Source: Halonotius aquaticus
GTDB lineage: Archaea > Halobacteriota > Halobacteria > Halobacteriales > Haloferacaceae
Reading direction: 5' to 3'
Assembly: GCF_003605575.1 (NCBI RefSeq)
Contig: NZ_QKNY01000007.1
Location: 130,790-194,789, forward strand
DNA: 64,000 nucleotides
Shown here: positions 9,016 through 17,823 of the stretch, one piece after another
Numbering within the stretch: the first letter of the stretch is position 1
How the letters are laid out: each line of letters begins with the position of its first letter
Notes under the pieces: generated by a model
Told to the model about the DNA's origin: nothing
Database searches by the model: none
What the model saw: only the letters and a program-made list of their open reading frames with translations
Program-made: the position numbers and the translations under genes

Positions 9016-10116
9016 ATGCGCCTTGGGTTCCTCGTTAATCCGATCGCCGGTATGGGCGGGCGGGTCGGCCTGAAAGGAACCGACGGGAAGGTTGCCGATG
9101 CTGTCGCTCGTGGGGCTGAACCCCGCTCGCCGGCGCGTGCCCGTCGGGCACTGACGCGGCTGGCCGATCGCAACGTCGATATCGATCTCGTTACCGCTGG
9201 CGAGCCGATGGGGGCAGCCGAAGCGCGGGCTGCTGGATTTGAGCCAACGATTGTGTGTGAGCCGGCTGTTGGTGGCAGTGAGACGGCGACCAATGGCGAC
9301 AACGACGACGTGTCCACCACAACCGCCAGCGACACCGCCAGCAGCGTCGCCGCCTTCGTCGATCACGGGGTTGATCTCGTGGTCTTCGTCGGCGGCGACG
9401 GGACGGCGGTTGATGTCGCTGAGGGGTTGGCCGACACCCAGATTCCGATGCTCGGTGTGCCCGCCGGCGTCAAGGTCTACTCCTCGGTGTTTGCGGTCTC
9501 TCCCGAGGCGGCCGCCGATATCGTCGCCGAATTCGACCGGACTGAACAGCGGGAGGTCATGGATATCGACGAGGATGACTACCGGGCCGGCGAGGTCAGC
9601 CCCGAACTCCGAGCGATTGCGACAGTGCCGGTCGCCGATGGCCTCCAGTCGGCCAAACAGCGCGGTGGCGGAACGGTTGCGGCCCTTGCCGAAGGGATCG
9701 CCAGCAGCGTTGACCCCGAGACAACCTACGTGCTTGGCCCCGGGTCGACGCTTGGGGCGATCAAAACGGCCCTCGGCTTCGAGGGCTCACCGCTTGGGGT
9801 TGATGTCTGGCGAGACGGACAGGTGCTCGCAGCCGACGCGAGCGAAGCCGAGATCTTAGATTCTCTCGGCGAAACCAACACCATCATCGTCTCGCCGATC
9901 GGCGGACAGGGGTTCGTTTTCGGACGCGGGAATCCCCAACTCTCACCGGCGGTCATCCGACAGGCGAGCGTTGCGATCGTCGCCTCGGGGGCAAAAATCG
10001 ATGATTTGCGGGTGTTGCGTGTCGACACCGACGATCCGGAACTTGACGCTGAACTTCGCGGCTGGCGGGAGGTTCGCGTCGGCCGATTCGAAACACGTAT
10101 GCTCCGAATCGTCTAG
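9016..10116 (+). CDS. ATP-NAD kinase family protein (COG3199-like)
   Basis: The protein (366 aa) starts MRLGFLVNPIAGMGG, the usual opening of this NAD-kinase-related family, and carries the nucleotide-binding GGDG motif (VFVGGDGTAVDVA) near residue 130. A low-complexity insert (Gly, Asn, Asp and Thr rich) lies at about 88-112. Members resemble NAD kinase, but the true substrate is not settled. The ATG at 9016 is preferred by TATA spacing. Confidence 0.8.
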   Translation: MRLGFLVNPIAGMGGRVGLKGTDGKVADAVARGAEPRSPARARRALTRLADRNVDIDLVTAGEPMGAAEARAAGFEPTIVCEPAVGGSETATNGDNDDVSTTTASDTASSVAAFVDHGVDLVVFVGGDGTAVDVAEGLADTQIPMLGVPAGVKVYSSVFAVSPEAAADIVAEFDRTEQREVMDIDEDDYRAGEVSPELRAIATVPVADGLQSAKQRGGGTVAALAEGIASSVDPETTYVLGPGSTLGAIKTALGFEGSPLGVDVWRDGQVLAADASEAEILDSLGETNTIIVSPIGGQGFVFGRGNPQLSPAVIRQASVAIVASGAKIDDLRVLRVDTDDPELDAELRGWREVRVGRFETRMLRIV

Positions 10117-10140
10117 CGTGGTACACAACCACATATTAAT

Positions 10141-10160
10141 ATATGCTGTAGTCAGCATAT
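10141..10160. promoter_or_regulatory. Inverted repeat upstream of the PhoU-type regulator
   Basis: Perfect 8-bp arms atatgctg and cagcatat are separated by 4 nt. It lies 40 bp before the TATA box of the downstream regulator gene and is a candidate operator. Confidence 0.5.
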
Positions 10161-10189
10161 CAGTTCAACATTTGTTGTTCAATACACTG

Positions 10190-10201
10190 TGTATGCATAC
10201 A
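10190..10201. promoter_or_regulatory. Perfect 12-bp palindrome at the BRE position of the PhoU-type gene
   Basis: TGTATGCATACA is fully self-complementary and ends inside the TATA box (10200-10207), covering the position where TFB contacts BRE. A repressor bound here would block transcription initiation directly. Confidence 0.5.
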
Positions 10202-10207
10202 ATTAAG
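10200..10207 (+). promoter_or_regulatory. TATA box of the PhoU-type regulator gene
   Basis: The sequence caattaag is centred 27 nt before the ATG at 10231. Confidence 0.55.
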
Positions 10208-10230
10208 ATGTCGCCACCCTGAGGAAGGGT

Positions 10231-11259
10231 ATGGAAACACGGAAGGTACAGCGGTTAGGGCCCTCAACGCTAGCGATGACGCTGCCGGCGGAGTGGACGA
10301 AGGAACACTACGTCGAGAAAGGCGATGAGGTCTCGATTCGGATGGGTGGGAAGGGAACGCTCACCGTGCTCCCGGAGTCCGCCAGCACCGGCGAAAGCGA
10401 GGCGGTGATCCACGCCGACAATCTCGATGCTGGCTCTGTCGAGCGGGCGATCGTCGCCCAGTACGTGCTGGGCCGGCGGGTGATCCATGTTCAGATGGAA
10501 TCTGACGCCCTCGATTCCGAACACATCAACGCGGTCTATCAGGCCGAAACGCAGCTGATGGGGCTGGGCGTCATCGAGGAGACCCCCGAACGCATTGCGA
10601 TCCGGTGTTCGGCTGACCCCGAGGATTTCACCCTGGACAACCTCTTGGAGCGACTCGAAAACACCGGCAGCACCATGCGCGGGGAGGCTGTCAAGGCGTT
10701 GGCCCACGGCAACCGCGATCTCGCCGAGCGCGCGCTCAACCGCGAGCGACAGGCCAACAAGATCTTTGTCCTCCTGCTCCGACTCATCTTCACCGCCTAC
10801 CAGAACCCAAACCTCTGTCGGGCGGTTGGCCTTGATTCGAGCTTCCCGCTGATCGGTTACCGATCGGTGGCGAAAAATCTCGAACTCACCGCCGACAACG
10901 CCGAGGATATCGCCGAGATCGTCGCCTCAGCCGACGAGCTGCCGGACGTCGACAGCTCGACGATCCGCCGGATCCGGGAGTTTACCGACCAGATCGATGA
11001 GTTGACCGCGATGGCTGTCCGCTCGGTCGTCGAACGCGACTATGATCTGACGATCCGGTGTCGACACCTCTTCGGTGAGATCTCTGATCGCGAACAGGAG
11101 ATTCTCAACGATCTCGAAGAGATGCCAAACGAGGAACTGCTCCAGATCCGAGAGGTACTCGTCAGTCTCCAGCATACCGCCGAGTACGCGATGCGAAACG
11201 CCGAGATCGCCGCGAACCTCGCGCTCAACGAGGAGTCAGAACACGTCGATATCACCTGA
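10231..11259 (+). CDS. PhoU-family regulator with N-terminal AbrB/SpoVT-like domain
   Basis: The first 50 residues (METRKVQRLGPSTLAMTLPAEW...) look like a SpoVT/AbrB swapped-hairpin domain. The rest holds two PhoU helical repeats (about 110-220 and 225-330). Such archaeal proteins are thought to control phosphate uptake, with the N-terminal domain binding DNA or a partner. No pst genes are adjacent, so the target is distant. The promoter region carries two strong palindromes, suggesting auto- or cross-regulation. Confidence 0.85.
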   Translation: METRKVQRLGPSTLAMTLPAEWTKEHYVEKGDEVSIRMGGKGTLTVLPESASTGESEAVIHADNLDAGSVERAIVAQYVLGRRVIHVQMESDALDSEHINAVYQAETQLMGLGVIEETPERIAIRCSADPEDFTLDNLLERLENTGSTMRGEAVKALAHGNRDLAERALNRERQANKIFVLLLRLIFTAYQNPNLCRAVGLDSSFPLIGYRSVAKNLELTADNAEDIAEIVASADELPDVDSSTIRRIREFTDQIDELTAMAVRSVVERDYDLTIRCRHLFGEISDREQEILNDLEEMPNEELLQIREVLVSLQHTAEYAMRNAEIAANLALNEESEHVDIT

Positions 11260-11334
11260 GGCGGTCACCGACGCCGCTGTTGGCCTGTTCCGGCGTTCGA
11301 ATGAACTAAGCCATCCGGCAGGGAACACACTCGT

Positions 11335-11520
11335 ATGGCTACTCACGGAACGACGACGGACAAAGGACTCGGCGTTGCGATCGCCTGCGGGACGGTTGCG
11401 GTGCTTGGCGCCGGACTCATGTTTGCTGGCGGCACCCAACTCACGAAGGCCTGGGGCTTTGCGGCGGCTGTCATCGCTGCCGGGCTCTCGGTGGCTGCAC
11501 TCCAACTGTACGACGCCTGA
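11335..11520 (+). CDS. Small membrane protein with two transmembrane helices
   Basis: This 61-aa protein is nearly all hydrophobic: helix 1 at about 12-32 (GVAIACGTVAVLGAGLMFAG) and helix 2 at about 38-58 (AWGFAAAVIAAGLSVAALQL). Ends are short and polar. It resembles a widespread family of haloarchaeal conserved small membrane proteins of unknown role. It sits in a row of short genes but has its own intergenic region on both sides. Confidence 0.6.
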   Translation: MATHGTTTDKGLGVAIACGTVAVLGAGLMFAGGTQLTKAWGFAAAVIAAGLSVAALQLYDA

Positions 11521-11583
11521 GCCCCGCCCGATTCGAGCGAGCCGACGTAATCATTAAGCCGGTCAGTCCCCTAGCTGTCGTAG

Positions 11584-11808
11584 ATGACACAGTATACCGA
11601 GGAGGAACAACGGATCGTCGCCTATCTCCGTGACAGCGTCGCCCGCGGTGAGCGATATTTCCGGGCGAAGACCATCGCCGAGGCGATCGGCCTCTCCTCG
11701 AAGCAGGTTGGTGTCCGCCTGCCGCAGCTCGCCGAGAAATCCGACGATGTTGATATCGAAAAATGGAGTCGTGCCCGCTCGACGACGTGGCGTGTCACCC
11801 CTGAGTAA
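11584..11808 (+). CDS. Small winged-helix protein (DUF7123-like)
   Basis: The 74-aa protein reads as a compact helix-turn-helix fold: a first helix with EEEQRIVAYLRDSVARG, then a recognition-like helix IGLSSKQVGVRLPQLAEK, ending in a strand WSRARSTTWRV. It is conserved in haloarchaea in my recollection (DUF7123), with no known role. DNA binding is inferred from the fold. A catta-ag TATA-like sequence lies about 30 nt upstream. Confidence 0.6.
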   Translation: MTQYTEEEQRIVAYLRDSVARGERYFRAKTIAEAIGLSSKQVGVRLPQLAEKSDDVDIEKWSRARSTTWRVTPE

Positions 11809-11832
11809 CGATCGACCGCCGCTTCCGCGCCC

Positions 11833-11840
11833 TTTTTTAC
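11833..11840 (+). promoter_or_regulatory. TATA-like box of the SRPBCC gene
   Basis: ttttttac is centred 27 nt before the ATG at 11863. Confidence 0.4.
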
Positions 11841-11862
11841 CCTGCCACCCCACTACTCTGTA

Positions 11863-12282
11863 ATGACTGTCCGTGTCTCACGGACCTTCGAGTTCGACGT
11901 TCCCGGCGAGCAGATCTGGGCGTTTATCGCCGATCCCGAGCAACGCGCCGGCGCGATCAGCGTCGTCGACTCCTTCACGATTCACGACGACAACCGCGCG
12001 ACGTGGCAGGTACGGCTGCCGATCCCCTTGCTCAACTCGACGGTCACCGTCGAAACCGAGGAGTTGATCCGCGAGCCGCCAACCAGAGTGAAATTTGAGG
12101 GTCGCTCACGTGCCCTCCGGGTGACCGGCGAACACACGATCACCGACACCGAGGGCGGCTGTCAACTCCACAATGAGTTCGTCGTCGACGGTCAACTCCC
12201 CGGCGTCGAGCGATTCTTCAAGCGCAACCTCGATGCCGAACTCGACAATCTTGAGGCCGCCCTCCGAGCGGATATCGACTGA
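11863..12282 (+). CDS. SRPBCC (CoxG/START-like) family protein
   Basis: The protein (139 aa) fits the START/Bet v1-like helix-grip fold: an opening strand VSRTFEFDVPGEQIWAFIAD, a beta-rich centre, and a long final amphipathic helix (ERFFKRNLDAELDNLEAAL). These proteins bind hydrophobic ligands; CoxG relatives attach to membranes. Only 2 nt separate it from the nitrilase gene, so the two are likely one transcript. The ligand is unknown. Confidence 0.75.
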   Translation: MTVRVSRTFEFDVPGEQIWAFIADPEQRAGAISVVDSFTIHDDNRATWQVRLPIPLLNSTVTVETEELIREPPTRVKFEGRSRALRVTGEHTITDTEGGCQLHNEFVVDGQLPGVERFFKRNLDAELDNLEAALRADID

Positions 12283-12284
12283 CG

Positions 12285-13097
12285 ATGCAGGTCGCTGCGA
12301 TCCAACTCGACATCGAACCCGAGGCCGTCGAGGCAAATCTTGACCGCGCCCACGAGGCGGTCGCCGATGCCGCAGCAGCGGGTGCCGATCTCGCTGTCCT
12401 GCCCGAACAGTTCTACGTCGGCTTCTTTGCTTTCGACGCCTATCCGACCCACGCCGCCGGGCTTGACGACCCTCTCTTCGATCGCCTTGCTGATCTGGCT
12501 GCCGACAACGATATTGCGCTTGTGGCGGGGAGCGTCGTTGAATCCCTTGCCGATAGCGCGGCTGCCGGCTACGACGTGCCGGCGACGGAGGGGTACGCCA
12601 ACACGTCAGTCTTCTTTGACCGCGACGGCACGCGGCGCGGCATCTACCGAAAACACCATCTCTTCGGCTACGAATCCGCGGAATCCGAGCTGTTGGTGCC
12701 CGGTGACTCGCTGTCAGTCGTCGACTTTGAGGGGTTGACGATCGGCACAACGACCTGCTATGACCTCCGGTTTCCGTCGTTATACCGCCGGCTGCTTGAC
12801 CGCGGTGTCGACTGTCTGGTCGTCCCGAGTGCGTGGCCCTATCCGCGGATCGAACACTGGGAAACACTGGGCCGGGCCCGGGCGATCGAAAACCTCAGCT
12901 ACGTGATCGCGGTCAACGGCTCGGGCTCGTTCCCCGCGGCGGATGCAACGCTCTGTGGCCGCTCGACGATCTACGATCCGTGGGGGACGGCCCGGGCCGC
13001 CGCTGGCGACGAGCCGACGACGCTCACCGCGACCGTCGAGCCCGCGGTCGTCGACCGAGTTCGATCCTCTTTCCCGGCGCTCGATGACCGCCGGTAG
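12285..13097 (+). CDS. Carbon-nitrogen hydrolase (nitrilase superfamily)
   Basis: The 270-aa protein carries the full Glu-Lys-Cys triad of the nitrilase fold: E41 in LPEQFY, K123 in YRKHHLFG and C158 in TTTCYDLRFPSLYR. Such enzymes hydrolyse amides or nitriles through a cysteine thioester. The motif around the cysteine is like omega-amidase/Nit-type members, but the substrate cannot be fixed. It is coupled to the SRPBCC gene upstream. Confidence 0.88.
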   Translation: MQVAAIQLDIEPEAVEANLDRAHEAVADAAAAGADLAVLPEQFYVGFFAFDAYPTHAAGLDDPLFDRLADLAADNDIALVAGSVVESLADSAAAGYDVPATEGYANTSVFFDRDGTRRGIYRKHHLFGYESAESELLVPGDSLSVVDFEGLTIGTTTCYDLRFPSLYRRLLDRGVDCLVVPSAWPYPRIEHWETLGRARAIENLSYVIAVNGSGSFPAADATLCGRSTIYDPWGTARAAAGDEPTTLTATVEPAVVDRVRSSFPALDDRR

Positions 13098-13850
13098 GAA
13101 CTCACGTCGTGCATCTGGGGGTCTGGCTGTACGCCGAGACGACGCGGACGGTGGGTTTATACGCCGCACTGACATACGTTTCTCTGCCGACGTATTGACG
13201 CTTTTCTCGTCACTGTCGGCACACACAACTCGCCGCCACGCCCGTCGGCCGCCACGCGGCACGATCCACTCCGGGGATCGGGGGCGTCCTCGATCGGATC
13301 ATCCGCCGCGCTCCTCGCCTTGTTGCAGTCAGTGAGTTTCCAACGAGACACGTGTCGACCCTTCTATGGCGCTGTGGAGCTATACAGTTGCCAACAACAC
13401 GCCGCCATACCCCGAGAGTATCACACAATATCAGCGAAAATTGATTTTTATGTAGCAAATATCAGGCTATTGCCGGGCACCGTACAGTATATATACATTC
13501 CAGCCCGTTAATTAAGGTAATGTTAATATCGGAGGTGACAGCCAACGGCGGTTGAGGCGGGACGCTGGGCTGTGAGCCAACAGTGTGCTCCGCCCGGCGT
13601 ATCGTGGTTGGTCACCCCCACACTGCCAGTGGCTGTCGCTGTGACGGTCACTCTCCCACCGGGTGATGGATGTGCAACCACGGTGCCCAACGTACTGACG
13701 ACCACCACACTCCACCCGCCTTCCACATCCAGGCGGCCACTCGTTTTCAGCGACCTACGTATTGTCGACAGCGGCGCCTCTCAGGTATGCGGAGACTGTC
13801 GCACGCTCGTCACACGGGATGCTTTTAGGCTACAGCACAAAATGGGGGGT
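13098..13850. other. 750-bp intergenic region without a convincing gene
   Basis: No reading frame here has convincing protein character. A frame running into the zinc-finger gene from 13572 is rich in Thr, Val and Pro and looks incidental. About 13430-13530 is AT-rich with several TATA-like stretches (gtatatatac near 13490, ttaattaa near 13510, ttaatatc near 13525). These could drive a non-coding RNA or mark a remnant. I could not match SRP RNA or RNase P RNA core motifs. Confidence 0.4.
13822..13829 (+). promoter_or_regulatory. TATA-like box of the zinc-finger microprotein gene
   Basis: cttttagg is centred 26 nt before the ATG at 13851. It decides this start over an in-frame ATG at 13842 and a far upstream GTG. 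Confidence 0.45.
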
Positions 13851-14021
13851 ATGAAATCAACACGAAAGGGGCTCCGCAACGACGATCTCTATAAGGACAA
13901 CTACGAGCGGATCGCCTGCAGCGAGTGCGAAGAGACGCTCCAACGAGAGAACGATCCCGACGAAGTGTTCGATATTCGAACCTGTCCAAACTGCGGGAAA
14001 CAGTGGAAGGAACTGCCCTGA
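13851..14021 (+). CDS. HVO_0758-type zinc-finger microprotein
   Basis: This 56-aa protein begins MKSTRKGLR and has two zinc knuckles, C23-x2-C26 and C45-x2-C48, separated by an acidic linker. This is the pattern of the haloarchaeal HVO_0758 family, for which zinc binding and a solution structure have been reported in Haloferax volcanii. It probably binds RNA or protein. It is convergent with the aCPSF1 gene, with 4 nt between the stop codons. Confidence 0.85.
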   Translation: MKSTRKGLRNDDLYKDNYERIACSECEETLQRENDPDEVFDIRTCPNCGKQWKELP

Positions 14022-14025
14022 TCGG

Positions 14026-15951
14026 TTAGCGGAACCGGAACGTTTCGAGGTTTTTCGGGGCGAACGTCCGGATGTCGAACTCGTGGTAGAGGGCCGATGA
14101 GAGGTCTTGAACGGAGCGTTCATCGCCGTGCACACAGAGGATCTTTTCTGGCCGGGGGTTCATCGTGCGGACGAAATCCATCAACCCCTTGCGGTCGGCG
14201 TGTCCGGAGAACCCATCAACGGTTTCGACGCCCATGTTCAGGGTGAGGGTGTCGCCGCGGCCGCCGTTGTAGTCGTTGTTGACCGGGATCTCATCCCACC
14301 CGTTCTGGATCCGATTGCCCAGCGTCCCCTGTGCCTGATAGCCAACGAAGACGAGGCGAGAGTCCGAATCGCTGCCGAGATGCCGGAGCCACGACATGAT
14401 CGGCCCACCGGTGATCATCCCCGAGGTTGAGAGGATAATCGCCTGCTCGTCGTCGGTGACTTCCTGGCGTTCGTCCTCGCCGGCGTCGATGTGGTTGAAC
14501 TGATCGGCGAGGAACGGGTTTTTGTCCTCATGGAAGATCCGATCCTGCAGGTCATCTCGCAGATATTCCGGGTAGGTCGTGTGGATCGCTGTTGCCTCCC
14601 AGATCATCCCGTCGAGGTGGATCGGCATCTCGGGGATCTTTCCGGTGCGCATCGCCTCCTCTAAGACGAGCATGATCTCTTGGGAGCGGCCGACGGCGAA
14701 CGCCGGGATCAACACCTTTCCGCCGTCGTCGTAGGTCTCGTTGATGACCTCCAAGAGCTTCTCCTCGGAATCCTCTTGGTCGGTCTGGTAGTCGTTGCGG
14801 CCGCCGTAGGTCGATTCAAGCACGAGTGTTTCGACCCGCGGGAAGTCGTTGACCGCGCCGTTGAACAGCCGCGTGTCGGTGTAGTGGATATCGCCGGAGA
14901 AGGCGACGTTGTAGAGCCCATCGCCGATGTGGAAGTGAGTCACCGCCGAGCCGAGAATGTGACCTGCGTTGTGGAAGGTGACCTTGATGTCGGGGGCGAT
15001 GTCGGTCACGTCACCGTATTCGAGCGGGATCGCGTGTTTGATCGCCTCTCTGACCTGTTCGGACTCATACGGCGGCGTGCGGCCCTCTTTTGAGGCGACA
15101 TCGAGATAATCGAGTTGGAGCAGCCCCATCAGATCCCGTGTCGGCTCTGTACAGTAGATCGGGCCGTCGTAGCCGTATTTGAACAGCAGCGGAATGAGCG
15201 CGGAGTGATCGAGGTGGGCGTGGGTGAGCACGACGGCATCAATCGAGTTCGGCCCCGAGCCGAGGGCTTCCGGTACTTGGAGGTATGGGACTTCGCCCTC
15301 CGCGCCCGGTTTGTCGCCACAGTCGATCAAGACCCGCGTCTCCGCGGTTTGGAGGAGAAATGCCGCTCGGCCGACCTCTCGACAGCACCCAAGCGTTGAG
15401 ATCCTCACCCACTGGTCGCGGCCGATCTCCTCGCGGTGGATTTGTCGGCCGACGCGTTCGAGGACGTCGCGCCGCTCGTCGCGTTCCTGCTTGAGGAAGT
15501 TCCGAACGTTCGAGACGGTCGAGGATTCGATCGGCGGCGTGCGGACGACTTCGGGTGTCCACCCGACTTCTCGGGTGATCTCCCGGAGCGTTGAGCCGTG
15601 GCGGCCGATCACCATGCCGGGTTTTTGTGCTTCGATGACGACTTCGCCGGTGTCCTCGTGGAAATCGAGATCGGTGACGCCAGCGTCATCGGGGATGACT
15701 GACCGAATTTTCGCGTCGGCACTGGCTGGATCCGAGAGTGCTTCCGGGTCGGGACGGACGGTGATCCGCTTTCGGAGCTTGCTGGCGAGGTTGCGGACGA
15801 GATCGCCGTCCTCCGCGAACTCCTTGGGGTGTGGCGTATAGATCACCAGCTCCGGCCCCTCGTATTTCACATCCGAGACGGTAATGTCGGGTGGAACTTC
15901 TTCGTCGATCTCCGCTTTCAGGTCGTCGAGTTGCTTATCTACTGAGCTCAT
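14026..15951 (-). CDS. aCPSF1 / FttA beta-CASP ribonuclease (transcription termination factor)
   Basis: The protein (641 aa) has an N-terminal KH region (about 1-145, with VIGRHG near 114-119), a metallo-beta-lactamase core with HAHLDHS at about 244-250, and a beta-CASP cap, ending in the usual FRFR-like terminus. This order defines archaeal CPSF1, which cleaves nascent RNA at U-rich sites and ends transcription by RNA polymerase. It is single-copy and probably essential. No clear TATA box was found in the 270 bp upstream. Confidence 0.95.
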   Translation of the reverse strand: MSSVDKQLDDLKAEIDEEVPPDITVSDVKYEGPELVIYTPHPKEFAEDGDLVRNLASKLRKRITVRPDPEALSDPASADAKIRSVIPDDAGVTDLDFHEDTGEVVIEAQKPGMVIGRHGSTLREITREVGWTPEVVRTPPIESSTVSNVRNFLKQERDERRDVLERVGRQIHREEIGRDQWVRISTLGCCREVGRAAFLLQTAETRVLIDCGDKPGAEGEVPYLQVPEALGSGPNSIDAVVLTHAHLDHSALIPLLFKYGYDGPIYCTEPTRDLMGLLQLDYLDVASKEGRTPPYESEQVREAIKHAIPLEYGDVTDIAPDIKVTFHNAGHILGSAVTHFHIGDGLYNVAFSGDIHYTDTRLFNGAVNDFPRVETLVLESTYGGRNDYQTDQEDSEEKLLEVINETYDDGGKVLIPAFAVGRSQEIMLVLEEAMRTGKIPEMPIHLDGMIWEATAIHTTYPEYLRDDLQDRIFHEDKNPFLADQFNHIDAGEDERQEVTDDEQAIILSTSGMITGGPIMSWLRHLGSDSDSRLVFVGYQAQGTLGNRIQNGWDEIPVNNDYNGGRGDTLTLNMGVETVDGFSGHADRKGLMDFVRTMNPRPEKILCVHGDERSVQDLSSALYHEFDIRTFAPKNLETFRFR

Positions 15952-16135
15952 ACGTCAAAGAAACCTGCGCTGATCGCCGCCTCGCCGGGTGTTCGCTCGC
16001 CGGACTGCACCCCTGGGTAGTCGGGACGCCGTGGGGTACTGCCGGTCGAACTGGAACATACTGAATACGGTCTGACAACTCCGCATGCGGGAACAGGCAG
16101 CGAAAACCCGCTTAACCCAACTTACGAAACTCTCG

Positions 16136-16143
16136 TTATAAAA
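16136..16143 (+). promoter_or_regulatory. TATA-like box in the divergent aCPSF1 / hypothetical gene region
   Basis: The strong match ttataaaa lies 90 bp before the ATG at 16229 and 185 bp before the aCPSF1 start on the other strand. If used for the plus-strand gene it predicts a leader of about 65 nt, which is long for haloarchaea. Direction is uncertain. Confidence 0.35.
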
Positions 16144-16228
16144 CCTCTTCGCAACGGCCTGTGGACGCCCGCTCGTTTCGGCCGAAATCACCCACACATC
16201 CAAGCCGATTCGTTGCCTCCGCCCGTGT

Positions 16229-16714
16229 ATGCACATTACGCCGGATCGGGTGGCCGCCGAACATGACTGGGTTCGCCGGCGCGCCGATGTCGTCGTGCCG
16301 ATTCTCAACGAGACTCGGGGTCGCCTTGGAGAGCTTTTCGAGACTGAGGTCGACACCGTGCGCGAACCCACCTACCAACAGGAGGTCGATCGTGTGTTCG
16401 CCGACGGCGAGGTTGCGGTTAATCTCGCTGGCTACGTCGCGCTGCTCCGGGAACTCGATGTCGACGGTGACTATCCGGGCTTCGTTGTCGATGAGGTGCT
16501 GGGTCGCCAGCTTGCGGCGACGATCGCCGGCGGGCAACCGCTGTCGGTGCTCGCGCAGGCAACCTTCCACGTCGCGGATGTCCACACCCACGGCGACGCC
16601 GACGAGGTGGCTGGCGCCGACGATCTCGACGCCGCGTTGGCCGCGGGGTTTCAGACGCGACTGCCGGGGTGGGACTGGCGAGCAGCCGAGAGTCCGTTCA
16701 GTGTTGATTCCTAG
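16229..16714 (+). CDS. Conserved hypothetical protein
   Basis: The protein (161 aa) is soluble, acidic and largely alpha-helical, beginning MHITPDRVAAEHDWVRRRADVV. There is no signal peptide, membrane segment or catalytic motif that I recognise. It probably belongs to a family confined to haloarchaea. Its stop is directly next to the stop of the convergent dioxygenase gene. Confidence 0.6.
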   Translation: MHITPDRVAAEHDWVRRRADVVVPILNETRGRLGELFETEVDTVREPTYQQEVDRVFADGEVAVNLAGYVALLRELDVDGDYPGFVVDEVLGRQLAATIAGGQPLSVLAQATFHVADVHTHGDADEVAGADDLDAALAAGFQTRLPGWDWRAAESPFSVDS

Positions 16715-17707
16715 TCAGTCAGCATCGGCATCAACCGCTTCGGCGCGCGGGATCGTCACGTCGCTGAGGTCAGCTTCGATCTGCTCGCGTTGGTTGGCGA
16801 AGTTCCCAGGCAGGATTAGTTCCTCGCCTAACTCGTCGAGAGGTTCGTCGCTGGTGTAGCCCGGCCCGCTGGTGGCGAGTTCGAAGAGCACCCCATTTGG
16901 CTCACGGAAGTACACCGATCGGAACCAGTGGCGGTCGATCTGTTGGGTCGGGCGAACGCCGTGGGTGGAGACTGCTTTCCGCATCGCGGTTTGATCCGCG
17001 TCGCTTGGCGTCTGGAAGGCGACGTGGTGGACGGTGCCGTGGCCCTGCCGTGCGCCCTCAATCGTCGGTAACACGTCGACGTACTGGCCGACGGTACCGG
17101 CTGCCTCGAAGCGCGTGCGCTCATCGCCCGGTGTATCGCCCGGTGAGTCCTCAGTGCCGGTTTCTTCGAGGCCCATCGTTCGCAGCACTTCCTCTGTTTG
17201 ATGCGGGTCAGCCAGCCACAGCGTCACCGAGTGGAAGCCGCGGATCGCGGCCGTCTCGGGGACGAATTCGGTCCATGGAACCGTGGGGTCGTCCGCTGGG
17301 ATCTCGACGGCGACGAGTTCGACCGGGAGACCGTCTGGATCGTAAAACGGCAGGACGGTCTCGCCGAACCGCTCGATGCGATCCTCGTAGTCGACACCGT
17401 AGTCGTCGAACCGCTCTTCCCAGAACTCAAGGCTGCCCTCAGGAACCCGGAACGCGGTGCGGGAGACCTGTCCGGAGCCGACCTTGCCCTGGCGGAGATT
17501 TTCCCACGGGAAGAACGTCATACTGGTGCCGGGGGTGCCCTCGGCGTCGGCGAAAAAGAAATGATAGGTGCTGGGATCGTCCTGGTTGATCGACCGCTTG
17601 ACGAGGCGGAGGCCGAGCGTTTCGACCCAGAAATCCATGTTCTGCTGGGGATCGCCCGCGATGCAGGTCACGTGGTGAATCCCCGGTGTTGGTGGTGCGT
17701 CTGTCAT
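16715..17707 (-). CDS. VOC-family ring-cleaving dioxygenase (MhqO-like)
   Basis: The 330-aa protein contains two paired vicinal-oxygen-chelate domains: the first starts IHHVTCIAGDPQQNMDFWV (about 10-28), the second IRGFHSVTLWLADPHQT (about 153-169). Metal-ligand positions are visible as HH near 11, VHHVAF near 220 and FREPNGVLFELAT near 265. Relatives are annotated as hydroquinone-cleaving dioxygenases that remove quinones. An acidic tail ends the protein. The substrate is inferred. Confidence 0.85.
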   Translation of the reverse strand: MTDAPPTPGIHHVTCIAGDPQQNMDFWVETLGLRLVKRSINQDDPSTYHFFFADAEGTPGTSMTFFPWENLRQGKVGSGQVSRTAFRVPEGSLEFWEERFDDYGVDYEDRIERFGETVLPFYDPDGLPVELVAVEIPADDPTVPWTEFVPETAAIRGFHSVTLWLADPHQTEEVLRTMGLEETGTEDSPGDTPGDERTRFEAAGTVGQYVDVLPTIEGARQGHGTVHHVAFQTPSDADQTAMRKAVSTHGVRPTQQIDRHWFRSVYFREPNGVLFELATSGPGYTSDEPLDELGEELILPGNFANQREQIEADLSDVTIPRAEAVDADAD

Positions 17708-17792
17708 TGTAATCTGTACGTGCTGGAGGTACTTGACTTCGCGCTGACACGGGGGTTACCGCTTTCAGACAGCATGGTCATTGCGGAGGAAG

Positions 17793-17799
17793 AATATAC
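17793..17799 (+). promoter_or_regulatory. TATA box of the macrodomain gene
   Basis: aatatac is centred 28 nt before the ATG at 17824. Confidence 0.5.
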
Positions 17800-17823
17800 A
17801 GGCCGAAGCACATACTATTGGCT

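Noticed and set aside
12106..12867. 253-codon minus-strand frame across the SRPBCC and nitrilase genes
   Set aside because: Rich in Arg, Ser and Pro with no family features; it is the shadow of two well-supported genes.
13655..13705. C/D-box guide RNA from a gtgatgg and a ctga sequence
   Set aside because: The C box is imperfect, no C'/D' pair is convincing, and such short motifs arise easily by chance.
13545..13740. SRP RNA or RNase P RNA in the 13-kb gap
   Set aside because: The conserved core motifs of both RNAs could not be found on either strand, though the region has some inverted sequence.
13572..13850. GTG-initiated extension giving a 149-residue form of the zinc microprotein
   Set aside because: The added part is Thr/Val/Pro-rich without homology pattern, and the TATA box and family start both point to ATG 13851. 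Cysteines in the extension look incidental.
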